64,000 nt of DNA from Chalara sp. BL73 (GCA_918026815.1 CAKJVC010000030.1:620001-684000); one strand, 5' to 3'; positions 1-9,713 are shown, counted from the first letter of the stretch. Numbers and translations are program-made. The notes: generated by a model from the sequence alone, not told the origin.

Positions 1-1019
1 GAGAACTTCCTGAGGTTGTTCGGCAGTTTCTGATCGATCAGAGTCTCCGTGTCAGGATCTTCGTAGAGTAAAGAGTCTTTCTCTCCTGGTAGGTAGTCTG
101 GACTCTGAGTCTTAGAACGTTCCTCGATAATCCTATCAATCTCATAGAGAGTGGTCTGAAAGAACTCTGAGGACTTCCGTTTCATGTAGTAGTGGAACGC
201 GTTGGCGCTGACTTCGCAAATATCAAAAGGTTTGATGGTCTGCGGAGTGGGTGCTGAAGGTTTTCGGCGCCTGCGCCTGCGTTTTAGAATAGAAGTAATT
301 GGTGCTGTCAATACAGTCGATACCGTTGGCGCAGCTGGTGCCGTTGGGACTGCTGCACTTTTTCGAGAAATTGGAATTTTCAGGTCGGAGGCGGATCGTA
401 GCAGGTTCAGGCACGCTCCCTTTTTGCTGCGTTGATGCTCCCGATCTAAAGCTTTGTCTCTTCGAATTACGTCGTCTTGGAAATTAGGTGTAACAATATT
501 TTTTGAATTAGGGGGGGGTATAAGGATAGTTTTGTCCCAGTATGGAGTCGGAGGGGTTCCGGTGGGCCATACGAATCTATGCCGAGTTGGATCTAACAAT
601 ATTTTGAAACGTTTCATCCATTTGATGCCGATAATAATGTCTTGGTTTCCTAGGTCAAGAAGCACAAAGGGACAGTTAAATATTCTCCGCTTGTCGATTG
701 TGAGGTGCAAACGAATGTACTCTGAAGCATAACTCATAATTTTCTTTTTGTAACCACGAATAGGAACAGGATAAGGAAGTTTCTTGATTTTGGTCTGAAG
801 AGAGTCCGAAAGGTGTCTGGCTAGCGCGCCGTTGATGAAGAGGTATCCAGTAGCTCCTGTATCTGCCAAAGATTGAAGGGCTATTCCGATTCCATTCATA
901 CTAAGCATGCATGGAACTAGAAATTGCGTACCACCCATCAATTTGGATAAGTCTAAATTTGACAGATCACACTTGCGCAAGCCTAGAAAGGAGCCTTGCC
1001 CTAGGCTTCTTCGTTTCCC
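1..1019 (-). CDS. retrotransposon Pol, protease and linker (partial, continues off window)
   Basis: This frame is open from 1019 to position 1 without a stop and is one step (-1) from the gag frame. About 40 codons in, there is a retropepsin active-site motif, LADTGATGYLF, followed by a typical IIIGIKWMKRF segment of the folded protease. After that comes a Pro/Ala/Arg-rich spacer and the charged stretch that normally precedes reverse transcriptase. There is no ATG near its beginning, which fits translation as a Gag-Pol fusion by ribosomal frameshifting. RT, RNase H and integrase are not in the window. Confidence 0.85.
979..1019 (-). promoter_or_regulatory. programmed -1 ribosomal frameshift signal (slippery heptamer plus hairpin)
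   Basis: Read on the minus strand, gag codons AAG GGA AAC contain the heptamer G GGA AAC (1019-1013), a canonical X XXY YYZ slip site. After a 4-nt spacer comes a perfect 8-bp stem, AAGCCTAG (1008-1001) with CTAGGCTT (986-979), enclosing a 14-nt loop. The gag stop TAG is part of the 5' arm. A -1 slip on the heptamer continues GGG AAA CGA into the open protease frame. Pattern and frames are read directly; activity is inferred. Confidence 0.8.
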
Positions 1020-2434
1020 TTCCGATCCTCCTCTGAGTCGGATCCTGAAGTGTGTTGTTGTTCCTCGTGTTCTGTTGTCTCATCCACTATTGCTTTTACA
1101 TTGGTAGCAATTTCCTTCACAGTAGTGTTCAAAGGACATTCTGACTGAAAGTGCCCAGTTTTCCCACATCGAAAGCATGCCGAGTCTACTCTGTCCTTCG
1201 TTATGTTTACAGGAGTACTCGTCCTTTCTCTGGGAAGAGAATTGTAACCTTTGATTGTGGATGAAGAACGATAGTCTGATGTGCTGGACCCTTTATATAG
1301 TGTATGAGAAGGGGTCGTAGTTTTAGAGTTGTGTGAGTCAGTTGCTTTGGTTTGGTATCCCTTCCGAATCAGCGTAGTTCTGCCTGTAGCACTGATCAGA
1401 GGGGTTTCAGTATCTCGACGATTCTCTCTGTCAATTGAGGATAAATGTGCAACCATTTCCTGGAAACTTTCTCCCCAACCGCGTTTTGCTGCTTTTGCTG
1501 TTCTTCTGAGTCTTGGAGTTATTTTTTGCCACAGGTAAAAGAACCATTCCGATTCAGCTACGTTTCCCTTGATTGCGGTACTCAAGAAACGTGCTTTGAA
1601 TTCTGGGAAGGTTTCGAAAGCATGTCCTTTTCCTCCCATTGTCAATTCATGGAATGCTGTCCTTGCCTGCTCTGTTTCGTCTCCAGTTATGTAGTAAGAA
1701 GCCAAAAGCTCCAGCATCTCTTCTGCTGTTCTGAATCCACAGGTGTCGGATAGGTAACGGGGTTCCAAGTATCCCCTAGCGGTACCTTTGGTTATGCTCC
1801 ATATAAGTGCCCTCTTTGATCTTTCAGATGGGTAGAGTTCCGGGTGTAGCTCGAGTCGGTCTATTAAGGAAGCTCTCCATTGTCGGAAGGGTGGTTCAGT
1901 CCCATCATCCAGAGGAACAATCTTTTCGAGCTCCATTTTTCTAGGTCTCATGTCTTCAGGGGTCTGAGGGTAGTCGGAGGGGTCTCCGGATCTCCATGGG
2001 GTTTTCCGAGTCCGGGATCCAGTATGTCCGAAATGATGATCTGCCTCTTCGTCTTTGACTTCACGGTGTGTGTGGTAGTCGTCTCCGTCGTCTGGATCTC
2101 TTTCCTCATTAGAAGGCGGTATAGGGTTCTCCTGGTCCGAGTCAGCCCCGACCGAGCCGTTGTCTGACTTCGAGGTCTGATTGTTTGTCACTAGAGCAGT
2201 GAGTGTTGTGAGAGTTTTGTTAAGCCGTGCTATCTCTGAATCGTGTCTGGTATTCATATCTCTCAATAGTTTACTCAACTCAGCTACAGTATGGGTTCTG
2301 GACCTTCCAGAGGCCCTCTTTCCTTTTCCCTTGGCAGATTGAGTCGGACTGGGTTGACTAGGTTCTCCGCTCTGCGTGTGTATTGTATCTGTATTCCCCG
2401 AGGAAGCGGGGTCTTGTGGTTGTTGTTCCGCCAT
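1001..2434 (-). CDS. retrotransposon Gag (CCHC zinc knuckle)
   Basis: An uninterrupted 477-residue protein. The N-terminal third is low-complexity, charged and Gln/Ser-rich; the middle (about residues 165-330) is a retrotransposon-gag-type helical region with many Trp and Leu; near residues 420-435 there is a CX2CX4HX4C zinc knuckle (CFRCGKTGHFQSEC). The C-terminus is acidic. Gag would form the particle shell and bind the element RNA. The ATG at 2434 lies 344 nt inside the LTR. The last codons overlap the pol frame, and the stop at 1003-1001 sits inside a hairpin (see the frameshift entry). Confidence 0.88.
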   Translation of the reverse strand: MAEQQPQDPASSGNTDTIHTQSGEPSQPSPTQSAKGKGKRASGRSRTHTVAELSKLLRDMNTRHDSEIARLNKTLTTLTALVTNNQTSKSDNGSVGADSDQENPIPPSNEERDPDDGDDYHTHREVKDEEADHHFGHTGSRTRKTPWRSGDPSDYPQTPEDMRPRKMELEKIVPLDDGTEPPFRQWRASLIDRLELHPELYPSERSKRALIWSITKGTARGYLEPRYLSDTCGFRTAEEMLELLASYYITGDETEQARTAFHELTMGGKGHAFETFPEFKARFLSTAIKGNVAESEWFFYLWQKITPRLRRTAKAAKRGWGESFQEMVAHLSSIDRENRRDTETPLISATGRTTLIRKGYQTKATDSHNSKTTTPSHTLYKGSSTSDYRSSSTIKGYNSLPRERTSTPVNITKDRVDSACFRCGKTGHFQSECPLNTTVKEIATNVKAIVDETTEHEEQQHTSGSDSEEDRKGNEEA

Positions 2435-2778
2435 ACTTCTGCTTCTGGTCGGATGGTTGCCGTGAAGGGGTCGGTGTTTTTGGCCTGTGTTCCTTTGCCC
2501 TTATGCGCAATTTTCCTCTGCGTGTGAGGGGGCTCTTAGGAGTCTCGGTATCTCCTCTGACGTCACTCTGACGATTTTTACTAGCTGCTCTGTGCCAAAC
2601 CAAGCCCTGGTTCACTAGTTGTCCGCGAGTTCCCTGGTATCGCGGCTATGCGAGTCACTTCAGTATCTGCTCCTACTCTACACCGGATTGCCTCCGATAT
2701 CAAAGTCGATGCCCAAAAGTGCCCTGGATGGGATATTCTATCAGGCCGTCCCCGGCGGGATTGATGTTTTTTATATAA

Positions 2779-3077
2779 TGTAACGACGCTAGAACACCAC
2801 AGGCTGAGTAGAGGTATATGGGAGTACGTATCTTAGGCTAATAGTAGTATTCTAAGAGGTCTACTACGAAGGATATAAAAAACATCGAGAAAGAATAATC
2901 TGGTAGACAGAAGAAACACCTTTTATATCCCTCTCTATATCCTTCCGGAGTCCGTGTCGTACCTAGGTCCGTAAGGGATATGAGTGCCATGTCCGAAGGG
3001 GGTCCGTATGGGCTCTCCCCCATCTTGGGTCCGTACCTTGCCACGTGATCAGAGTCCATATGCCTTCGATTGTTACA
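2779..3077 (-). repeat. 5' LTR of the gypsy element (LTR family B)
   Basis: A 299-bp block that begins TGTAAC and ends GTTACA on the plus strand, giving 6-bp inverted termini. On the minus strand it carries a TATA-like GGGATATAAAAGG. Its 3' part is closely similar to the solo LTR at 9455-9713 and to the fragment at 4829-4926, which shows an LTR family with at least three members here. Confidence 0.8.
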
Positions 3078-3299
3078 ATTTTTAGATTAAGCAACTAGAT
3101 AGTCGTCAACTGCTAATATGCTTTATAATTTTTTAAATTTATATTGTGAAGGGGAACATGCTGAAGAGCAAGAACAGCAACAGGATCTAGCGCAAAACTT
3201 ATAGACGTAATAGCAGTGGCTGTAGCATACTGGGGAGAGCACCGGCGAGCCTAAGCTCTATATAATAGATAAACGTCAAAAGCTTATAAGATATAGTAT

Positions 3300-3641
3300 T
3301 GTCAGGTGCCATGATGTCACGTGCTAAGGGGCAATGAGGGGGGGCTCGGTAAAGGCTCTGAGACTTGGCATGTATGGGCACGTAGGGAGTCGTCAGGGGT
3401 TCGGAGGGTATAAGTAGAGGACTCGGGACGTAGTAGAGAGGGTAGAGATTAGTCTTCGTATTAATTGCAGTTGACCTGTGCCACACTACTCCAGCACCTT
3501 ACAAGTATATAGAAGGATAGAAAATAGTAATATTGATGGTTGCGTTGTATGTGTTGTTGATGATTCTTGATGGTCGTGATGCTCCTGTACCGAAAGCATA
3601 GCTCTTATACAACTCACGTTCCTCAGGTCACATGACTGACA
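3300..3641 (+). repeat. possible solo LTR (TGTCAG...CTGACA)
   Basis: A 342-bp stretch bounded by TGTCAG and CTGACA with an internal GGTATAAGTAGAGG that looks like a TATA region. The flanking five bases differ (AGTAT and ACTCC), so no target duplication supports the ends. The stretch 3078-3299 between this and the gypsy LTR shows no gene. Confidence 0.35.
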
Positions 3642-4828
3642 ACTCCCACCCATCACGTGATGGCACTGCAAAGAAAAGGAGTCAATCCCCACCACAATAT
3701 AAGCCTATTAAATCTGTAATATCGATATCAGATTCAAAAGTTTTTAAAAATAAAGCTATTGCTTTATCTGAAAAAGAACTGAAATATTTAGAAGATTGTT
3801 TACAAATATTATCAATATTTGTAAAAACAACTACTAAATTACAAGCGGAAAAATATCTTACGGCTTATTATATTATTCCGGATATTTATAGTATTTATTT
3901 TAAACTTGAAAAATTAAAAGAAGAATTTAAAAATGTAAGCAAAGTTTTTATTTTTAAGTATAAAAAACTAATTTATATTATAGGATTTAGTTTTAAAAGA
4001 CGCTATTAATCGCGGCATAACTAAATTGTCGAAATACTGTGGAAAGGAGGCCACAATAAATCTAAGGAGCAAAAATGTTGAATTGAAGCTGAAGAATGAA
4101 AGTACGGCAAGGCCGCTGCTAAATACAAATATATGGATCACGTGTGATAGCCTGTAGCTCCGCCACAACATGTAGCACCGCCACAATACTATCCTAAAAA
4201 AGGCAATATTTATTCTGATAATAAAGCTATTTATTTAGCTTTAGTTTTAGATCCTAGAATCAAAAAAGAAGAACTAATTAATATGGATTAACTTCCGGTT
4301 AAATTAGCGATATTATTACTCGACTAGAAATTGATTATAAAACGTAAGTTAACTATTAATTGGATATTATTAATATAACTAATATTTTAAAAGCTACAAA
4401 ACCGACTATTTGAAAAACTTACTTATAGCCGAAGAAGTTGAAACACTTAGTTTAAATAGTAATTCTGACGACGAATTAAATATTTACTTAAAAAACGACG
4501 AAAAAGAAATACAAGACGAAATATATTTATATTTCGAAGAAAAAAGAGCTACTAAAAATGTAAGTATTTTATTTTATTTATTTTAATAAAGTATTAATAT
4601 TTCAATAGATTAAGCCTTTACAATATTGGTTAATTAATAAAGATAAATATCCAGTTTTATCTTTAATAGTTAAAAAGTATTTACAAATACCGGCTACTAG
4701 CGCGCCTTTAGAACGATTTTTTTTACACGGAGCTTTAATTATTAATAAATTAAGGAATCGTCTTAGTAAAGACACTTTCGAAAAGATTATTTGCTTAAAA
4801 AACTGGGGAATTATTAATAGCGAAGAAA
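3642..4828 (+). pseudogene. decayed hAT transposase
   Basis: Three separated plus-strand blocks look like hAT transposase in order: an LQAEKY...IP segment near 3840-3900, the ALVLDPRIKKEE block near 4227-4275, and the C-terminal dimerisation domain near 4610-4830 (IPATSAPLERFF then NRLS...CLKNWG). Stops and frame changes separate them. The sequence is very AT-rich compared with the genes to the right, which fits C-to-T decay. The dimerisation domain ends right where the LTR fragment at 4829 starts. Confidence 0.75.
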
Positions 4829-4926
4829 TGTAACGACACAAGAAGTCACGTGCTAGACAGAGGCATATGGGAGTGCGTGAGAAAGACTAATAGTAACTGC
4901 CTTATAGGTCGTACTACGAAGGATAC
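4829..4926 (-). repeat. fragment of LTR family B
   Basis: Begins TGTAACGACACAAG and matches, with few differences, the last ~98 bp of the solo LTR at 9455-9713 read on the opposite strand. It breaks off exactly where LTR family A copy 1 begins at 4927, and the missing remainder is not found beyond 5130. Confidence 0.75.
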
Positions 4927-5130
4927 TGTCACGGCCCTGGCCCTAGCTCGCTTAGAGCCTCGCTTAGACTGGCCCCTGGCCAGTCTCCTGTATATAAAGC
5001 GCTGCTCTCCTTTCCTTCTTCTATCTGTAGCTTGTTCTCTTCGTTATAACAATTGATAGTTGTTCACACCTTTGAGTCCTTCTCCCTGAGATCTATGGAT
5101 CGAGATCCCTGTTCGACTTGAGTTGTTACA
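4927..5130 (+). repeat. LTR family A, copy 1 (204 bp)
   Basis: Begins TGTCACGGCCCTGG and ends GAGTTGTTACA. It is almost identical to 31714-31917 and close to 6112-6335. It has a TATATAAAG box about 70 bp in, as expected of an LTR promoter. The flanking five bases do not match (GATAC and GTAAT), unlike the other two copies, so this junction is probably recombinant. Confidence 0.8.
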
Positions 5131-5229
5131 GTAATTTTTTTTAAATAATTATTATTAATCATGTATTAATCACTATTAATCGTATTAATCAAAGCTACCT
5201 GTTAATCATTAATCATGAGTATTAATTAA
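5131..5229. repeat. AT-rich TTAATCA-type short repeats
   Basis: A run of TTAATCAT/ATTAATCA units with no coding potential. The same style of repeat resumes at 5424-5462 (ATTAATTGATTAATTGATT), so the LTR at 5230-5423 landed inside one AT-rich array. Confidence 0.7.
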
Positions 5230-5423
5230 TGTAGGAAGTAGGGGTTTACGGATCCACATACGACCCACCGGGTCACGTGGTCCGCACAACCCCCATTTTG
5301 TAGAATCTAGAGTAGAACCTAATACAACAACAATCATTACCATATCCATCAAGAGCAAGAGCGTGGCCTACAAAGTAGAGCTACGCCTTTTGCCCCGTGG
5401 AAGGTAAGCCCGTGATACCAACA
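5230..5423. repeat. solo LTR (194 bp) with 5-bp target duplication
   Basis: Begins TGTAGG and ends CCAACA, and is flanked on both sides by ATTAA (5225-5229 and 5424-5428). The flanks are low-complexity, so the duplication is weaker evidence than elsewhere in the window. Positions 5463-5830 hold no gene I recognise. Confidence 0.6.
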
Positions 5424-5837
5424 ATTAATTATTAATCAATTATTAATTGATTAATTGATTAATTTGTGATCACACTGTGTGAGAAATAGGATCTATTAGG
5501 TAGGGAATCAATTGAAGGATCTGTATGGGTATCACAGCAATAGAATACAGGCTTGTAGGAGCGTTACAGGTTGATGATATTATCTACAGTGCTGAACCGT
5601 AAATGTGTGTGCGTGAGAGATTTTCTAACTTATCTTAACTTTATTACGTAATCCGATGCCCGAGCCCCTATTTTCACTTCTTAGCCACCTATATCCTAAG
5701 TGATTTATATACTTATTTGCCTCCAAATCGCTGTATTCGATCACAAATATGCCTCCAGTTGCTCCCCCTAGCTCGTCGCCGCTTCTGCCAGGCCAGTCAA
5801 CCCTTGAAATAGCTCTTGATGGAGGTCTTGGTGTAAA

Positions 5838-6619
5838 CCCAGGAGGTTGCACAGGCTACGTTCAGGTTCTTGACGTTTCTGTTAATAAATCGATTAAAGC
5901 GTATATCGAGGAATACGAAGACGAGCATATTGATCAGAATATCGAATAATGGAAAGCCAATAAATTCACGGTCGGAGAAAGGAGGATTTTGATGACACAT
6001 TGGGTAAAAAGAGCTTGGGACCGGTATCACGAAGAGCATAAAGAGACTTTAATCAAGACTTTCCAGAACGTTGGTTTATCTCTTAATTCCGATGGAACTG
6101 AAGATCATCTTTGTCACGGCCCTGGCCCTGTCTCGCTTAGAGCTTGGCCCCTGACACCACAGGGCTCGCTTACGCTGGCCCCTGGCCAGCCTCCTGTATA
6201 TAAAGCACTGCTTTCCTTCCCTTCTTCTGTCTGTAGCTTGTTCTCTTAGTTATAACAATTGATAGTTGTTCACACCTCTGAGTCCTTCTACCTAGATCTA
6301 CGGATAGAGATCCCTGTTCAGCTTGAGTTGTTACAATCTTCTTAATATCAAAGATTTACTTGATATTACTGTTGGAGATTGGCACCGCGTTCCTGAACCT
6401 ACTCACGAGCCTGCGGAGTATGAAGCAATAGAAGAAGAAAACGGAGATACAATTGAGGTTGATATAGGAGATGGAATTACATATATTGCTACAAAGGAGA
6501 GAACAGAAGGAGATATAAGTAGAGAGGAGTTTGATTCGGAACTCGAAAATGATTCAGAAGCAGATTCGAATAGCGGTAGCGAAGAGGATAGATACGAAGA
6601 AGAGGAAGAAGAGGATTAA
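5838..6619 (+). pseudogene. pogo/Fot1-like DDE transposase, C-terminal part, split by a solo LTR
   Basis: From 5838 the plus strand encodes the end of a Tc1/pogo-type DDE transposase: a VQVLDVSVNKSIKAY segment (family consensus is VQPLDVSLNKPFK), then WKANKFTVGERRI, HWVKRAWDRYHEEH and IKTFQNVGLSLNSDG. An in-frame TAA at 5947-5949 interrupts it. The LTR at 6112-6335 cuts the reading frame. With that LTR and one ATCTT removed, the frame continues through DITVGDWHRVPE into a very acidic tail ending at 6619. The catalytic Asp residues of the N-terminal part are absent. Confidence 0.75.
6112..6335 (+). repeat. LTR family A, copy 2 (solo LTR, 224 bp)
   Basis: Begins TGTCACGGCCC and ends GTTGTTACA, with perfect 5-bp target duplications ATCTT at 6107-6111 and 6336-6340. 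It is about 20 bp longer than the other two copies because of a small duplication near the GGCCCCTGGCC motif. It sits inside the transposase reading frame, which is restored exactly when it is removed. Confidence 0.88.
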
Positions 6620-6768
6620 TTTTATATTCAACTGCTTGAGTTTCCAGAATTATATATTATTCGTGGCGGCGACGCTATTCGCAGATAGAATATATATATA
6701 ATTTTAGAGGGGTAAAATGTGAAGCCACGTTATCTTCGCTGGCAACCCCGCTTCTAGGCCATTATTAA

Positions 6769-6867
6769 TATAAGACCATGGTCTTATATAAAAGTGGAGA
6801 ACCAAGAGGTTGGCTGGGGGAATGGTCTTATAAATGGGGTGGTCTTATACTCGGGCATGGTCTTATA
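6769..6867. repeat. subterminal TGGTCTTATA repeat cluster
   Basis: The 10-mer TGGTCTTATA occurs as a perfect 20-bp palindrome at 6769-6788 and again at 6823-6832, 6840-6849 and 6858-6867. Clusters like this mark the ends of pogo/Tc1-type elements and lie just downstream of the transposase tail. They are probably the right end of that transposon (inference). Confidence 0.55.
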
Positions 6868-6891
6868 ACCTAATTAATACGGTATGCGCAG

Positions 6892-8479
6892 ATGGATAAA
6901 GTCTTAGTGATTGATGCCGGAAGATGCATATTTCAGGGTCCAGCTCAGGACGCGAAACAGTACTTCGTTGACCTTGGGTTCTATTGTTCGCCCGCGCAGA
7001 CCACAGCCGATTTTTTGACCTCCTGTACTGACCCGGGCGTAAGACGCTTCCGGGAGGGTTACGCAGGCAGGGCGCCAAAAACCCCTGAGGAGCTTGAAGC
7101 TACTTTCAAGGAGAGCCAAAGTTATCAGAAAGTGCTACGCGGGGTTGAGCTTTATGAGCACGAATTGGAGGCTACCAACTTTTCTTGCGCGGGGGAGTTC
7201 AAGGAGAGCGTGCAACAAGCTAAGAGTCATCGAACGATTTCTGGGAAGTCTCCTTACACGGTCAGCTTCTCGAGACAGGTCCTTACGTGTTTACGAAGAG
7301 AGTTTTGGCTGTTCCTCGGCGATACAACAGCACTATACACCAAGGCCTTCGTTATCATTGCTATTGGTTTCATCATCGGCTCCTTATTCTACGGCTCGTC
7401 ACTGGATTCATCCGGCGCTTTCACGCGAGGCGGCGCGCTCTTCATGTCCGTCCTTTTCCTATGCTGGCTCCAACTAGCTGAGCTAATGAAGGTATTCTCA
7501 GGGCGTAATGTTATCGCACGGCATCACGAGTACGCACTCTACAGGCCGTCTGCAGTCACGATTGCTCGAGTGATCATGGACTTGGTGGTCCTTCTACCGC
7601 AGGTGTCCGTCTTCGCCATTATCATGTATTTCATGTGCAGTCTGGATACCGATGCGTCAAAATTCTGGAACTACTGGCTTGTTATCTATATAAATACGCT
7701 AGCTATCACCTCTTTGTATAGGATGTTTGGCTCTCTATCACCCACGATCGACGATGCAGTCCGGTTCGCGAGTGTTGCACTCAATTTGCTGATTATCTAC
7801 GGCGGATACGTGATTCCGAAACCGCAGCTGATAAGTCAATATATCTGGTTTGGGTGGGTGAACTACCTTAACCCGTTGGCATACGCGTTTGAAGCGCTTG
7901 AGGCAAACGAATTCGCTAACCGCAACATGACATGTAATCCATCACAACTCATTCCACAGCAAGTGCTGGGCGGACCACCAATCGACCCAGCGCATCAGGG
8001 ATGCTCGCTAGCTGGCTCTCCAATTGACGCCACCAATATCCCTGGCTCGAGTTACTTGGAATCAACTTATAGCTACGGGAGAAACCACTTGTGGCGGAAT
8101 TTTGGTGTTCTCATCGCATTTACGGTACTCTACATCCTGGTTACTGCATTCGCAACAGAAGTCTTCAGTTTTGCTAAGGAGGCCGGCGGGGTGCTCATAT
8201 TCGCCCAGAACAAGCGTTCAAAGAAAGTTTTAAAGAAGAAGATGCCGCCTCAAGCCGATATTGAAAAGGCTGGTCGAATCGAAGAGGGCAGTACCTCAAG
8301 CAAGCAGACACAAGCGGAGGAATTCAGCACGACAACAACCCTTACTCAAATCTCCAGCAGCCAGCAGATCTTCACTTGGGAAAATATCAACTATAGTGTA
8401 CCATCCCAGGGTGGGCAGATGCAATTGCTCAACAGTGTCGACGGATACGGCAAACCCGGCGTCATGATTGCCCTCATTA
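6892..8479 (+). pseudogene. PDR-type (ABCG) ABC transporter, internal fragment
   Basis: A long open frame homologous to the middle third of pleiotropic-drug-resistance full transporters (normally about 1,450 aa). It starts in the late part of nucleotide-binding domain 1 (DKVLVIDAGRCIFQGPA), continues through the first transmembrane domain (about six hydrophobic segments, residues ~135-440), the PDR-type extracellular loop, and a linker to the start of NBD2 (ITWEN-like FTWENINYSVP). It stops at GKPGVMIAL, just before the Walker A motif. The 5' break is preceded by CAG, possibly a splice acceptor. After about 8479 the frame reads unrelated MULE sequence. Walker A of both NBDs and all of NBD2 are missing, so it cannot work as a pump. 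Confidence 0.85.
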
Positions 8480-8942
8480 TAATTTGGTTAATAACCGCTC
8501 TTTCAATATTTAGCCAAGTTGATAATAAGTCGCTTTTTGTTCTTTTGCCTCCAAGGTACTGTTTAATGTATGCGTGCGCACCTTCGCCTCTACAGTCCGT
8601 ATTTAATTAGTTTAGGTCTGTAAGTGCATATTACGGGACTGTAAACTAGCTAACTTACCGAGACGTAGTTTGAGTTCCAAAGTGTAAATAGTGACTTGTC
8701 CAAGCTGTAACTAGTCGTTCTTTTTGGCCATCTTTTAACCACTCTTTACAAAGATAGTCAATACACTTCTGGTACTTTTCAGTTGAATACTTAGTCCGTA
8801 ATTGTAACCAATTCTCTTCATATTGGTCAATTGTTGGAGCATAAATAACTTTTTGCCATAAAGTATTAAATTCTGGCCAATCGTTTTCTAGTATGCCTTT
8901 ACAGTAAGCTAATACACGTTGATTTACGTGCCAAATACATAG

Positions 8943-9113
8943 TGTCGGATCACTCTACCTGTGGCAACACCACGTCTTTACGTGGATTGCTTAGGTTGAA
9001 TGTGATTGATTGTTGAAGGTTGAATGGAGGAATGAGGATATGCCCCTTCCTGGGTCATGTGACTCCGTCACATGACCTGTCCCCCCATTCAATAGCTAAT
9101 CTACGTACAAACA
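8943..9113. repeat. 171-bp TG...CA insert with 5-bp target duplication
   Basis: Begins TGTCGGATC and ends TACAAACA, flanked by CATAG at 8938-8942 and 9114-9118. It contains a palindrome, GGTCATGTGA...TCACATGACC. Removing it together with one CATAG joins the MULE codons for TMLC and IWHVNQR in frame. It is probably a short solo LTR or TRIM-like element. Confidence 0.7.
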
Positions 9114-9454
9114 CATAGCATAGTTGGAACGTCTGTAAAAACGAGTGCCGAAGCATTTTTTACAGCATCGTCACCATCCATAACTACTACTTTCGGACTA
9201 ATACCGACCCGTTGAAATTGTTGAAGTGCCCACGTATAGTTAGAAGTAGATTCGCCAGAAAGAAAGCAAAAACCAATTGAGAATGTCTTGCCAGAGCTTG
9301 TAATTCCTAAATTGAATAACTAGTTAGATTTCAAGTTTACGGCTAGTAAAATACTAATATTTTAGCTTTACAGTCTAAAAACAACTTGTATGCTATAACT
9401 AAAACCCGTAAATCTACTTACCAACCATATGAAGCAATGGCATATCAAACTTAT

Positions 9455-9713
9455 TGTAACAACCGGTATGCCCAAGGTGCGGCACGAAGGTCATGGCGCA
9501 GGAGCAAGGGATGATGATCAGGGTATGAGAGGTTTCAGAGCCGATACGGAGGAGAGTCGGAGTTGCCTATATAAAGGCCTGCTCCTACTCTCTACAGTTG
9601 TTCCTCATGTTTTTGTATCCTTCGTAGGTAGACCTATAAGGCAATCACTATCAGCCTATTGTACGCACTCCCATATGCCTCTATTCTAGCCCGTGATTCC
9701 TTGCGTCGTTACA
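9455..9713 (+). repeat. solo LTR of family B (259 bp)
   Basis: Begins TGTAAC and ends GTTACA with exact duplications CTTAT at 9450-9454 and 9714-9718. On the plus strand it has CCTATATAAAGGCC, a likely TATA box. It is inserted in the MULE transposase between the codons of TYKTNK and FDMPLLH. It is related to the gypsy LTR at 2779-3077. Confidence 0.9.

Larger units (their letters stand above)
1..3077 (-). mobile_element. Ty3/gypsy LTR retrotransposon, 5' part (left end outside window)
   Basis: Read on the minus strand, the element runs 5' LTR (3077-2779), a leader of about 340 nt, gag (2434-1001), then pol from the gag end to the window edge. The single LTR in view, the CCHC zinc knuckle in gag and the aspartic protease motif in pol identify it. 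Reverse transcriptase, integrase and the 3' LTR would lie to the left of position 1 and cannot be seen. Gag and the visible part of pol are open, so the copy may be young. Assignment to Ty3/gypsy rather than another LTR family rests on the gag/protease style and is inference until RT is seen. Confidence 0.85.

Noticed and set aside
3300..3641. LTR with target duplication
   Set aside because: The ends look LTR-like, but the flanking five bases do not match, so it is listed only as a possible LTR.
5656..6859. ATGCCCGAG / CTCGGGCAT as terminal repeats of the pogo-like element
   Set aside because: Only 9 bp match and the surrounding bases do not; too weak to define the element.
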